DNA of 64,000 nt from Methyloprofundus sp. (lineage in GTDB: Bacteria; Pseudomonadota; Gammaproteobacteria; Methylococcales; Methylomonadaceae), in contig JACUUF010000002.1 in the NCBI GenBank assembly GCA_014859465.1, positions 1-64,000 on the forward strand, written 5' to 3'. The position numbers and the translations under genes were made by a program. Positions 9,170 to 17,743 of this stretch are shown here, in pieces; position 1 is the first letter of the stretch; each line of letters opens with the position of its first letter. Below the pieces are notes generated by a model. That model did no database searches and was not told the origin of the DNA. It was given only the letters and a program-made list of their open reading frames with translations.

Positions 9170-9300
9170 TCTAGCTTAACATCCCCCTATGGAGGACGCG
9201 CGAGAATATTGTCAAAATCATTAATAGAGTGATTTGCTTGGATTCATCTACCGGTATTTTTAAATATTTTGGCAGTTGGTTCAAGTAGCAAAAACCACAA

Positions 9301-9324
9301 CCCAGCCTCAGTGCTGGGTTTTTT
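9301..9324 (+). terminator. Rho-independent terminator
   Basis: CCCAGCctcagtGCTGGGTTTTTTG. Confidence 0.85.
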
Positions 9325-9391
9325 GTTTTTAATCTATGCCACCCCCTTTCCCTGTTGAGGAAAATAAAACGGCAATACCCGCCCTTCTTTC

Positions 9392-9472
9392 CCTTGTTTA
9401 CTCCCTGGATGGTTTTTATGCAAAAAGAACAAACAGCTTTAACGCACGAGAATCATGTAGGAGTAAACAAGG
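9392..9472 (+). promoter_or_regulatory. Leader with perfect 13-bp inverted repeat
   Basis: CCTTGTTTACTCC (9392-9404) / GGAGTAAACAAGG (9460-9472). Confidence 0.6.
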
Positions 9473-9489
9473 ACCAAAAGGAGGTCGAT

Positions 9490-10563
9490 ATGGCTGTTAA
9501 AGCAGAAGATGTAAAGCAGGCCGCTCAAGGGCACTGGCTTTGGATCTTGCCAGCAGTCGCTCCTGCATTGGAGGCGGCTTGTGCAAAACCCGGACGCCAT
9601 GTACCAAGCCCTGTTAGGGGCGGCAAAGACGGTTTCCGTCTATTTAAAGACGCGTCCCTAACCGGTCGCGGAGTTGATAACCAAGATGGCGTTTTTGGAG
9701 ATGGGTTCGCTCTTCTTCAATGGGCTACAGGTCTTGGCTTTCATGATGTTTTGATGAAAGTGAACGACCTACTTGGTGGCTCAAGCGTTGCGCCAGTTGA
9801 ACTTCCTAAGCCAAAATTAACCGTGGTTAAGAACACAGGTGATGTCAAGAAATTGAAGTCCTTGTGGTCTAGGGGTAAAACCGCTGGTCAAGCCACTGTG
9901 AATGGTGGACATCCAGCAAAAGCGTACCTTGAGGGTCGTGGGATTCCGTATAGCGTTGTTTCTGAGCAATCAGAACTTCGCCTTGCGGACTCACTTATGA
10001 CCAAAGAGGGTGAAACTCTGCACAAGTTCCCAGGCATTCTTGCCCGGGTTGTTGATGTAGATGGTGAGCTGGTAACGCTTCACCGAACCTTTCTCTCCTC
10101 GGAAGGGAAAAAGGCTCCATTAGAGAGTCCCAAGAAGATTATGCCTGTGGCGCAAGACAAGCATCTAGCTGGTTCTGCGATACGTCTGGGCGGTAATCCA
10201 ATTGAGGGCTTTTTGGGGATTGCTGAAGGTATTGAAACCGCTTTGTCGGTTATCACGGCTACAGGCCTGCCCTGCTGGTCAGTGATCAATTCCTTCGGTA
10301 TGGAAACCTTTGAACCACCAAGGGGTGTTCATACTGTAATTGTGTTTGGCGATAAAGATATCACTGATCCAGTTACAGGAAAGCGCCCAGGTCAAGACTC
10401 TGCTCTGTGCTTAAAAGAGCGTCTTGAAAAAACTGGTATTCGTGTTCTTAGGGTTTTCCCTAAAGAGCCAATACCGGAAGGCTCAAAAGGGGTGGATTGG
10501 AACGATGTTCTGGTTCATCGTGGGGTATTCCCCACCTTTGCGCAAATCAAAGCTGTTGTTTAA
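9490..10563 (+). CDS. Toprim-domain primase-like protein
   Basis: GIAEGIETALSV, HTVIVFGDKDI, GKRPGQDSA; the upstream in-frame extension from 9355 overlaps the leader, start taken at ATG 9490 after AAAGGAGG. Confidence 0.8.
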   Translation: MAVKAEDVKQAAQGHWLWILPAVAPALEAACAKPGRHVPSPVRGGKDGFRLFKDASLTGRGVDNQDGVFGDGFALLQWATGLGFHDVLMKVNDLLGGSSVAPVELPKPKLTVVKNTGDVKKLKSLWSRGKTAGQATVNGGHPAKAYLEGRGIPYSVVSEQSELRLADSLMTKEGETLHKFPGILARVVDVDGELVTLHRTFLSSEGKKAPLESPKKIMPVAQDKHLAGSAIRLGGNPIEGFLGIAEGIETALSVITATGLPCWSVINSFGMETFEPPRGVHTVIVFGDKDITDPVTGKRPGQDSALCLKERLEKTGIRVLRVFPKEPIPEGSKGVDWNDVLVHRGVFPTFAQIKAVV

Positions 10564-10573
10564 TTTGCACTCC

Positions 10574-10600
10574 AACCCAGTCTTCGCGCTGGGTTTTCTT
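10574..10600 (+). terminator. Rho-independent terminator
   Basis: AACCCAGtcttcgcgCTGGGTTTTC. Confidence 0.8.
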
Positions 10601-10654
10601 TTTCCTGTCCAGCTACCCACTTAAATCATCCGGCCACCTTTATCCATTGAGTAT

Positions 10655-10723
10655 CCGCAGCCTTGAGTCGGCTATGCGGGGGTTCTTAATTTAATTAAGC
10701 CCCCGCATGGGGGCGCAAGGAGT
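10655..10723 (+). promoter_or_regulatory. Mutually exclusive hairpin leader, near-identical copy of the 7595-7662 leader
   Basis: GTATCCGCAGCCTTGAGTCGGCTATGCGGGGGTTCTTAATT...GCCCCCGCATGGGGGCGCAAGGAGTAGAAAATG. Confidence 0.7.
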
Positions 10724-10728
10724 AGAAA

Positions 10729-11412
10729 ATGTTTTATTCAGATACAGCTTATGAAACCAATTGCGGCAAAATTGTTTCCTTTGTAAATGACGATGTCGGT
10801 GCTGATTCACCGCGTGACTGGGACAACTTGGGCTATTTGATGTTAAAGGGCGGACGCCACATCGGACACGATGAGCACCCATCCTTTAATGTTACCGCTT
10901 TGGTCGCTTGGTCTGATGGCATGGACATTGAAGATGCGCAAGATTTCATTGCGCGAAATGACGGATGGCTGGAGAAATCCAAAATTCGCTCAATGTTCGC
11001 TGAGTTTGAGCGGGAAATTGGCGCTATTCGCCAAGTGTACCGCTACGAACACAGTGGTGTTGCATATAACACCACTGGCTTCAGTTGCCGCTGGGATTCG
11101 GGCAAGGTCGGTGTTATTTTCGCACTGAAAAAGGATATGCGTGACAACTTCTCCGTTAAGCGTATAACCAAGAATATTGTCGAAAAAACTGAAAAAATTC
11201 TTGATGCAGAAATTTCCACCTACAGTCAATGGGCTAACGGTGATGTTTATGGAATCAAGTTTTTTGATTCGATCGATGATTACAACTCAGGCGATGACTC
11301 AGACTCGTGCTGGGGTTTTTATTTTGACGATAGTTATGATTTTTCCCTCGCAGTTAAAGATCATTTTGGCGTTGAAATAAAAGGCGAGTTTAACTCGCGT
11401 AAAGCAGCTTAA
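10729..11412 (+). CDS. Hypothetical protein
   Basis: 227 aa ORF with leader and SD. Confidence 0.7.
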   Translation: MFYSDTAYETNCGKIVSFVNDDVGADSPRDWDNLGYLMLKGGRHIGHDEHPSFNVTALVAWSDGMDIEDAQDFIARNDGWLEKSKIRSMFAEFEREIGAIRQVYRYEHSGVAYNTTGFSCRWDSGKVGVIFALKKDMRDNFSVKRITKNIVEKTEKILDAEISTYSQWANGDVYGIKFFDSIDDYNSGDDSDSCWGFYFDDSYDFSLAVKDHFGVEIKGEFNSRKAA

Positions 11413-11426
11413 CTAGGAGGTGCGGC

Positions 11427-11645
11427 ATGAAAACTAAAGTGCGCCTAGTTGAGACAGGTAAAAATAGTTCTCTGTGGGATTTTTACACCGAAACCCCGGA
11501 GACGGCAATGAATCAAGCTCGTTCTAAAGCGATCTCAATGATCGTTGGATGCACCGGTAGATCTTTGAGCTTAACCGCTCAAAAGTTCAACCCCATGATT
11601 CAGGACTGGGTTGATATCGGTTGTATTAAGGGAGGTTTTTTGTGA
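11427..11645 (+). CDS. Hypothetical protein
   Basis: 72 aa ORF, SD AGGAGG. Confidence 0.55.
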   Translation: MKTKVRLVETGKNSSLWDFYTETPETAMNQARSKAISMIVGCTGRSLSLTAQKFNPMIQDWVDIGCIKGGFL

Positions 11646-11929
11646 TGAGCAAGATAACTCCAGTGCAGTTTGAGCTATTAAAAGGCTTTTTCGCCTACAT
11701 GTGGAACGTGTACGAAGAACAACGTCTTCGTCGCATTCTCCCTGAAGATGAGAAGCCTAAGCCTAGAAATACACGTGAAGAATTCGCGTTTTGGGCTCAA
11801 CAACTGGATAAGGCAGGCATATCCTGGTCTATCCAAAACAAAGTTTCTTGTTTAGCGGAAGTCCGTGAAAACGGTTTCTTCTATCTGAGAAATGTTTTTG
11901 CAAAAGCCAATATTGAAGTTGTTGGCTGA
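11645..11929 (+). CDS. Hypothetical protein
   Basis: about 95 aa ORF, SD GGGAGG. Confidence 0.6.
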   Translation: MSKITPVQFELLKGFFAYMWNVYEEQRLRRILPEDEKPKPRNTREEFAFWAQQLDKAGISWSIQNKVSCLAEVRENGFFYLRNVFAKANIEVVG

Positions 11930-11939
11930 TGCTTCCCCA

Positions 11940-11966
11940 GGCACCCTCTTTTGGGTGCTTTTTTGT
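11940..11966 (+). terminator. Rho-independent terminator
   Basis: GGCACCCtcttttGGGTGCTTTTTTG. Confidence 0.8.
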
Positions 11967-12008
11967 TTCCACCCTCAACCAATATTAACTCCTTTCTTTT
12001 ATGAGTAT

Positions 12009-12066
12009 CCATAACCTTGAGCCGTTATGGGGTTTTTAATTTAAAGCCCCGTAACGGGGCAAGGAG
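12009..12066 (+). promoter_or_regulatory. Mutually exclusive hairpin leader
   Basis: H1 CCATAAC/GTTATGG; H2 GTTATGGGG/CCCCGTAAC; H3 GCCCC/GGGGC; AAGGAG. Confidence 0.75.
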
Positions 12067-12072
12067 TTTGTT

Positions 12073-12702
12073 ATGTCATTTTTGAATGATTTTTTTGATG
12101 TACGTGAAGCTGACGTTGACGAGATGGACCGCATTTATGCGGATTATCTCGCAATGGATCCAAGTCACGATGTGGCTGCGGTACAGATGGTGGTCATCTC
12201 TTGTAAGGCTCCCGAAATGTGCCGGTACATGATGCGCCAATCCATCGAGGCTATTCGCTCGAAGTACCGTGAAATCGTGGAGCAGCACGATTTTGCATGC
12301 GTGGAAGAGTGGCCGGATGAAGATGACGACGTTTGGTTTAACTTTCAAGACTCGCATTACGCGGGATTCTTGGGGCGCTACCTGTCCGACTCCACGCCAG
12401 GCTCTCTATCTAATTTTGATGGCGCTGAAGATGTGGTAAAAAACATTATTCACCAGCAAATGGATAAGAGAATTCGCGGTCTGGCGCATTCGATTGGGAT
12501 TAGTTCTGATCCGTTTGGGCTGGATGCATCTGAAGAGGTGTATCAAATCATCCGCAAATACATTGCAGGCTTTAACGAATGCGACTTAGATCGCTTCTAT
12601 GATCCTGACACCCTAACTTACCTCCTGCCGGAAGGGGTGGCAAAACAAATTGCGCAGGAAACTTGTATTGTGCTTGATTTAAAGGGGAATCCCTTAAGTT
12701 GA
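12073..12702 (+). CDS. Hypothetical protein
   Basis: 209 aa ORF with leader. Confidence 0.7.
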   Translation: MSFLNDFFDVREADVDEMDRIYADYLAMDPSHDVAAVQMVVISCKAPEMCRYMMRQSIEAIRSKYREIVEQHDFACVEEWPDEDDDVWFNFQDSHYAGFLGRYLSDSTPGSLSNFDGAEDVVKNIIHQQMDKRIRGLAHSIGISSDPFGLDASEEVYQIIRKYIAGFNECDLDRFYDPDTLTYLLPEGVAKQIAQETCIVLDLKGNPLS

Positions 12703-12718
12703 TTGCAACGCAAACCAG

Positions 12719-12744
12719 CCCAGCCTTAGTGCTGGGTTTTTTTT
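12719..12744 (+). terminator. Rho-independent terminator
   Basis: CCCAGCcttagtGCTGGGTTTTTTTT. Confidence 0.85.
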
Positions 12745-12799
12745 CATTTCCACCACATCAAATCCCCGCCCTACCTTTTCCCTGTAGAGGAGAGGTTTT

Positions 12800-13306
12800 A
12801 TGATTGGAAAATCACACGCTGTATTTGGTTTAGGTTCTTACCTTTTGGTCGGTACAACCGCTATTAATCAGGACTATTCTTTGCTGGAGTGGATCGCCTG
12901 CTCCCCATTAGCGCTGATTGGCTCTCTGTTCCCTGACCTTGACCACCATAACTCACGAATAAAAAGAAATCTTCTGGTGAAGATAGTATCGTTCCCGCTT
13001 ACCTTATTTGGTCATCGAACCTGGAGTCACAGCCTCTTAATTATGGCTGCAATTGGCTCTCTGCTCTATTTAATCCCAGAGCAATACCAGATTGGGCTTG
13101 TTGCATTTTTGATCGGCTATGCCAGCCATATTATTGGTGATTGGATGACTCCTAATGGCGTTCCTTTGTTATGGCCTATTAAAACAAAATTTCGCTCACC
13201 TTTGAATTTTCGGACAGGCTCATGGATTGAGTACCCTTTTGCATTAATTCCACTCGGTGCTTTTGGCTTAATTTTCTACTCGAATATTGACACCTTCCTT
13301 TCCTGA
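12800..13306 (+). CDS. YdjM-like membrane metal-dependent hydrolase
   Basis: SLFPDLDHHNSRIKR, FGHRTWSHSLL, IGYASHIIGDWMTPNGVPLLWP. Confidence 0.85.
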   Translation: MIGKSHAVFGLGSYLLVGTTAINQDYSLLEWIACSPLALIGSLFPDLDHHNSRIKRNLLVKIVSFPLTLFGHRTWSHSLLIMAAIGSLLYLIPEQYQIGLVAFLIGYASHIIGDWMTPNGVPLLWPIKTKFRSPLNFRTGSWIEYPFALIPLGAFGLIFYSNIDTFLS

Positions 13307-13314
13307 TTGAGGAT

Positions 13315-13384
13315 TACTCAACTTTGAGCAGTTGAGTAGGGGTTTTTAATTTAGCCCCTACTCTCTAGGGGCTGCAACAAGGAG
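13315..13384 (+). promoter_or_regulatory. Mutually exclusive hairpin leader
   Basis: H1 TACTCAAC/GTTGAGTA; H2 GAGTAGGGG/CCCCTACTC; H3 GCCCCTA/TAGGGGC; AAGGAG. Confidence 0.75.
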
Positions 13385-13390
13385 AGTGTC

Positions 13391-13465
13391 ATGTACTCAT
13401 CTACCGATTATGACAACGGTGATGTTATGACCCTTGATGACGCATTAGCGTCTATCGGGGAATAA
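13391..13465 (+). CDS. 24-aa micro-ORF under a full leader
   Basis: MYSSTDYDNGDVMTLDDALASIGE, SD AAGGAG, followed by a terminator. Confidence 0.45.
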   Translation: MYSSTDYDNGDVMTLDDALASIGE

Positions 13466-13507
13466 CTAACCTGGTGTGATGAGTGCATGATTGGCACCTC
13501 ACACCCT

Positions 13508-13537
13508 AACCCACGCTTTGACGTGGGTTTTTTATTT
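13508..13537 (+). terminator. Rho-independent terminator
   Basis: AACCCACGctttgaCGTGGGTTTTTTATTTT. Confidence 0.8.
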
Positions 13538-13602
13538 TATCAAATAGCGCGTAAAACCCCGTCCTTCAGGTCGGGGATATAAGCGCAACAGGCAAAGCCT
13601 GT

Positions 13603-14019
13603 TTAATGCGGTCTTTGCTGTTGTTCAATATATTGCTTAATAATCGAGAGTGGTGCACCACCACAACTACCCGCAAAATAACTCGGACTCCAAAGCATAT
13701 TTCCCCAAAGCTTTTTTTGAATTTCAGGGTAATGTTTCTTTCTAATAAGGCGGCTTGAAACCCCTTTCAAACTATTCACCAAATTAGAAATAGCGACTTT
13801 AGGCGGGTAATTAATCAAAAGATGTACATGGTCATGTTCACCGTTAAACTCAACCAACTCCGCTTCAAAGTCCAAACAAACATTTTTAAATATTTCTTCT
13901 AGTTCTATTAAAACCCGTTCAGAAAATACATCTCTGCGGTATTTTGTGACAAAGACCAAATGAACATGAAGATTAAAAACACACTGTCTTCCTGTTCTTA
14001 CATCGTTATTAACTTGCAT
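13603..14019 (-). CDS. tnpA: IS200-type TnpA Y1 transposase
   Basis: CVFNLHVHLVFVTKYRRDVF, HDHVHLLINYPP, YIEQQ; ATG at 14019. Confidence 0.92.
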   Translation of the reverse strand: MQVNNDVRTGRQCVFNLHVHLVFVTKYRRDVFSERVLIELEEIFKNVCLDFEAELVEFNGEHDHVHLLINYPPKVAISNLVNSLKGVSSRLIRKKHYPEIQKKLWGNMLWSPSYFAGSCGGAPLSIIKQYIEQQQRPH

Positions 14020-14049
14020 AGACCAATTCCTTTTTGTACAATTATAACC

Positions 14050-15270
14050 ATGAAACAAACTATCCGCAAAGCCTTTAAATTCCGACTCAATCCTAATTCT
14101 GACCAAGTGCAGAAGATGGTTGAGTTTGCTGGTGCTAATCGGTTTGTGTGGAATAAAGCGTTAGCGTTAAACTTGTCTCGGCTTGAAAATAAACAACCGA
14201 TGCTGTGGTATCACGAGTTAGCGTTTTGGTTGGGTTTGTGGAAGCAATCTGATGAATACGGTTTTTTAAAAACCGTTCATTCTCAGCCGCTACAGCAAAC
14301 ACTTAAAAATCTTGAGCGTGCTTTTAAAGACGGTTTTGATAAAAAACAGCCTTTAAAACGGATTCCAAAATTCAAGAAAAAAGGCTTGAGTGATAGCTTT
14401 CGCTATCCACAAGGATTTAAGCTGGAGCAAGCGTCTAACAAAGTGTTTTTACCTAAAATCGGTTGGGTGAAGTATCGCAATAGCCGCCAAGTGATCGGTG
14501 ATGTTAAAAACATGACGATTTCTCGCAAGGGAAAATATTGGTATGTGTCGATTCAAACTGAATACGAAGCGGCAATTTTACATCATCAATCAACTTCAAT
14601 GGTCGGGATTGATTTAGGCGTAAAACGATTTTTAACCTTATCCGATGGAAGTTATATCGAACCGTTAAACAGCTTTAAGAAGTGGGAAAAGAAGTTGGCT
14701 TTGGCCCAGCGTAAGCTGGCGCGTAAAGCCAAGTTCTCTGCTAACTGGAAAAAGCAGAAACAAATCATTACACGACTGCATGAGCGTATTGCCAATGCAC
14801 GTTTAGACTTCTTACACAAATCCTCAACCGAAATCAGCAAAAACCACGCAATGATTGTGGTTGAGGATTTAAAAGTAAGAAACATGTCGAAATCAGCTAA
14901 GGGCGATATAACCAGGTCTGGTCGAAACGTGAAAGCTAAGTCAGCGTTGAATAAATCTATCCTTGACCAAGGATGGGGAATGTTTGTGCAAATGTTGGAA
15001 TATAAGCAACACTGGTCAGGTGGGGATGTGTTGAGGGTAAACCCTCAATACACCTCACAAACCTGTCCGTGTTGCGGGCATAAAAGCAAAGACAATCGCT
15101 TAACACAAGCCAAATTTAAATGTGTTGAATGTGATTACACCAAAAATGCCGACTTAGTCGGCGCATTGAATGTATTAGCCCGAGGACATCGGGTGTTAGC
15201 CTGTGGAGTTGAAACGTTAGTTTCGACCACGAAGCAGGAACCCGTTTTTACCGAAAGCGCTTGCGTATAA
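14050..15270 (+). CDS. tnpB: TnpB RNA-guided nuclease, apparently intact
   Basis: GIDLGVKRF (RuvC-I), MIVVEDLKVRNM (RuvC-II), CPCCG...CVECDYTKNADLVGALNVLARG (zinc ribbon and RuvC-III). Confidence 0.92.
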   Translation: MKQTIRKAFKFRLNPNSDQVQKMVEFAGANRFVWNKALALNLSRLENKQPMLWYHELAFWLGLWKQSDEYGFLKTVHSQPLQQTLKNLERAFKDGFDKKQPLKRIPKFKKKGLSDSFRYPQGFKLEQASNKVFLPKIGWVKYRNSRQVIGDVKNMTISRKGKYWYVSIQTEYEAAILHHQSTSMVGIDLGVKRFLTLSDGSYIEPLNSFKKWEKKLALAQRKLARKAKFSANWKKQKQIITRLHERIANARLDFLHKSSTEISKNHAMIVVEDLKVRNMSKSAKGDITRSGRNVKAKSALNKSILDQGWGMFVQMLEYKQHWSGGDVLRVNPQYTSQTCPCCGHKSKDNRLTQAKFKCVECDYTKNADLVGALNVLARGHRVLACGVETLVSTTKQEPVFTESACV

Positions 15271-15337
15271 GGTAAAAACGCCGAAGTGCCGAATGGTACT
15301 TAGGAATCCCCGCCGTTCAGGGCGGGGAGGATGTCAA
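15271..15337 (+). ncRNA. Putative 3' end of TnpB omega-RNA (IS right end)
   Basis: tnpB 3' end to the RE hairpin CCCCGCC/GGCGGGG, then flanking DNA in the guide position; by analogy with IS200/IS605 TnpB. Confidence 0.5.
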
Positions 15338-15372
15338 GCATCTCAGAACGATCTACAAAAAAAACTAATATC

Positions 15373-15395
15373 ACCCAGCCGTGCGCTGGGTTTTT
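15373..15395 (+). terminator. Rho-independent terminator
   Basis: CCCAGccgtgcgCTGGGTTTTT. Confidence 0.75.
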
Positions 15396-15427
15396 AATTT
15401 CTGTCTCACCCTTTTGTCTTTGAGAAA

Positions 15428-15508
15428 CCCACTCCGTGGGCAATTTCGTACTTAGTGTATGTCTAATATTAATGACACACTCTGTACGGAGTGTGTGGCA
15501 TGGAGGAT
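15428..15508 (+). promoter_or_regulatory. Variant leader with alternative hairpins
   Basis: CCCAC-tc-CGTGGG, CACTCCGT can instead pair with ACGGAGTG, and ACACACTC/GAGTGTGT. Confidence 0.45.
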
Positions 15509-15513
15509 AAATC

Positions 15514-15657
15514 ATGTGGAATCCAAAACTTTCAAATCTTCAGATTGCTCGCAACAAAGCTGCACTTGCATCTCTAAAGAGAATGCAGCAGCAAGAGCGC
15601 CATAGGAAAGTCATGGGAGCTGTTAATTCTGCTCTCGCTAGGTCAAAAACGGCCTAA
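15514..15657 (+). CDS. Small basic hypothetical protein (47 aa, not in track)
   Basis: MWNPKLSNLQIARNKAALASLKRMQQQERHRKVMGAVNSALARSKTA, SD TGGAGG. Confidence 0.55.
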   Translation: MWNPKLSNLQIARNKAALASLKRMQQQERHRKVMGAVNSALARSKTA

Positions 15658-15662
15658 TAATC

Positions 15663-15685
15663 AGCAGGCTTTACGCCTGCTTTTT
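15663..15685 (+). terminator. Rho-independent terminator
   Basis: AGCAGGCtttacGCCTGCTTTTT. Confidence 0.8.
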
Positions 15686-15746
15686 CCATCCACAAATCCC
15701 TAAAAACCCTATCCGCCTTTCTTCCCTGCCAAGGAAAGGAGTGTAT

Positions 15747-16019
15747 ATGCGAATTTATTATCTTTTGTCTGCAGTGTTTTTTTCACCGATAGCGCTCGCT
15801 TCTAGCTTACCGGATCCGGTTAAAAATCCTGAGGGGTTTAAAAGCGAGCTTCGTGCAATGCATTCTCAGTGTCAGTCATTGCCAGGTCAAAAGGATAGAG
15901 AGCGCTGCCAGGTAAAAATGAGAAGTGAATACAATAGCGCCACGCTAAATGGGCAAAGAAAAGTGATCACAAAAAACAAGCCCGATATGACTAGCTTTAG
16001 GGAAAGGCTGTCAAAGTGA
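15747..16019 (+). CDS. Hypothetical secreted protein
   Basis: signal peptide MRIYYLLSAVFFSPIALAS; SD AAAGGAG. Confidence 0.65.
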   Translation: MRIYYLLSAVFFSPIALASSLPDPVKNPEGFKSELRAMHSQCQSLPGQKDRERCQVKMRSEYNSATLNGQRKVITKNKPDMTSFRERLSK

Positions 16020-16225
16020 TTCATGGTTTTCTCAGAACCTTTTTAAATGCATTTATTTACGGCGTTGTTTTTTCTGTGTTTAGAAGCCCTGTCCTGATGA
16101 TGTTGGTTGGTTTTTTCTTAGGGTTCTTCTTTTCGCTCCATTTCCCAAACGAGGCAAGCGGCCTGTGGAACTCTATCCCTGAACCAATAACTGTATTTTT
16201 TGAAATGCTTGTTCCCGCAAGCTAA
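16016..16225 (+). CDS. Small membrane protein
   Basis: 69 aa, hydrophobic, translationally coupled. Confidence 0.5.
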   Translation: MIHGFLRTFLNAFIYGVVFSVFRSPVLMMLVGFFLGFFFSLHFPNEASGLWNSIPEPITVFFEMLVPAS

Positions 16226-16237
16226 AGAGGGTTTTGT

Positions 16238-17743
16238 ATGCAAATTAATTTCGGTTTAAACAGTTTTCGACTATCAAAAGGCGTTAATGAGCCTGTTACA
16301 TGGGATAGCAGCCAAGCTGTTAATCCGCATATGCTAATTATGGGCATGACTGGTTCAGGTAAGACTCATAAATTACGCAAGGTAATAAACAACCTCTCTC
16401 ACCAGGCAATTGAGTCAGGCCTGCAAGACTTTAAGGTGCATGTTTTTGATGTGCATGGTGACATAAGGGGGGTGCACGAAAGCGTTGTCAATTACTCAGA
16501 AAGCGCCGGGTTTGGCATCAACCCCCTTACACTGAGCCCTGACCCTGATCACGGAGGAGTTCGCAAGCGGATAAACTCATTTTTAAATACGCTGCAAACC
16601 TCGACAGCCAAAATGGGTGTGAGACAAGAGGCAGTGGCGACAAGTCTATTTGAGGATTTATATGCGTATTACGGGTTCAGGAAAGACGACTACAGGACCT
16701 GGGACTTAAACACTCAAGCCGATAATGCCGACGGCATGCTTTTTTTAGATGTGCCGTATGAAGAGCGAAGCAATGCTAAAAAATATGGTGCCAAATGGAA
16801 CCCAGCGCAAAAAAGCTGGTATATCGAGGCCATAAACTACCAAGGTGAAATTGAGCAATATCCGGTCAAGGATCTTGGTGCGCAAACACTAAGAAGGTAC
16901 CCAACGCTCGATGATGCGTCTAAGTTTTTTTATGCAAAAATGGAAGAGGCGTTTATTGGGATTGGTCGAGAAGGCGCACTAGCACTTAAAGCCTTCCACA
17001 AAGCCACCAGCAAGTACAACACACTTCTTGCTAAGAGTCATTATGGTGACACAAACGGTAATGTGCGCCTAACAACAGACGAGCAGGAGAAGATTGAAAA
17101 AGCGGCAAAAAATGTTCGCACAACCCTTGAGGACTATCTAGCAAATAATGGAACCGAAAAAACACTAAAAGAGGCCATTCTTTACTCATCCCTAGACACC
17201 TTAACCTCAATCAATCAAAGAATTAACAACCTTATCGCTAGTGGTGTTTTTAGAGATAATCCACCACCTCTTGACCCTATGGCACCGGTTCATCGACATG
17301 CCTTGAGAGCGCTGTCACATGAAGAGCAAAAAATGTTCGTGTTGTTTTCGCTTGAAAGAATATTTGAAGATGCACTGCAAAAAGGCGAAACCAGAAATAT
17401 TCGTGATGTTGTTGTGGTCGATGAGGCTTCTAAGTTCTTTGACAATGATCCAAGGAATCCACTCAATGTAATCGCCCTGGAGGGTCGTAAGTTTGGAATT
17501 TGCCTTATCTGCGCCTCACAAGCCCCAACCCACTTTTCAGAAAGTTTCTTGGGGTCGGTGGCCACAAAAGTCATTCTCGGACTAGATGAAATGTACTGGG
17601 AGTCCTCTCGGCGCAAGTTAAACATTGATGCTGATCGCATGAAATGGGTTACCCCACAAAAAGAAATGTTGGTCCAAATCAAACAAAACGGTGTGTCAAT
17701 AAACCCCTGGATAGGGGTATCTATTGGAGACGGAGGTAAGTAG
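16238..17743 (+). CDS. HerA-like ATPase with embedded DUF5710-like motif
   Basis: Walker A GMTGSGKTHKL, Walker B DVVVVDEASKFF; LDVPYEERSNAKKYGAKWNPAQKSWYI resembles DUF5710. Confidence 0.75.
   Translation: MQINFGLNSFRLSKGVNEPVTWDSSQAVNPHMLIMGMTGSGKTHKLRKVINNLSHQAIESGLQDFKVHVFDVHGDIRGVHESVVNYSESAGFGINPLTLSPDPDHGGVRKRINSFLNTLQTSTAKMGVRQEAVATSLFEDLYAYYGFRKDDYRTWDLNTQADNADGMLFLDVPYEERSNAKKYGAKWNPAQKSWYIEAINYQGEIEQYPVKDLGAQTLRRYPTLDDASKFFYAKMEEAFIGIGREGALALKAFHKATSKYNTLLAKSHYGDTNGNVRLTTDEQEKIEKAAKNVRTTLEDYLANNGTEKTLKEAILYSSLDTLTSINQRINNLIASGVFRDNPPPLDPMAPVHRHALRALSHEEQKMFVLFSLERIFEDALQKGETRNIRDVVVVDEASKFFDNDPRNPLNVIALEGRKFGICLICASQAPTHFSESFLGSVATKVILGLDEMYWESSRRKLNIDADRMKWVTPQKEMLVQIKQNGVSINPWIGVSIGDGGK

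Larger units (their letters stand above)
13550..15337. mobile_element. IS200/IS605-family insertion sequence (tnpA and tnpB divergent)
   Basis: left-end hairpin CCCCGtccttcaggtCGGGG near 13557, right-end hairpin CCCCGCCgttcaGGGCGGGG at 15308-15327; ends approximate. Confidence 0.85.

Noticed and set aside
9355-9489. N-terminal extension of the primase ORF
   Set aside because: Overlaps the inverted-repeat leader; SD and ATG at 9490 fit better.
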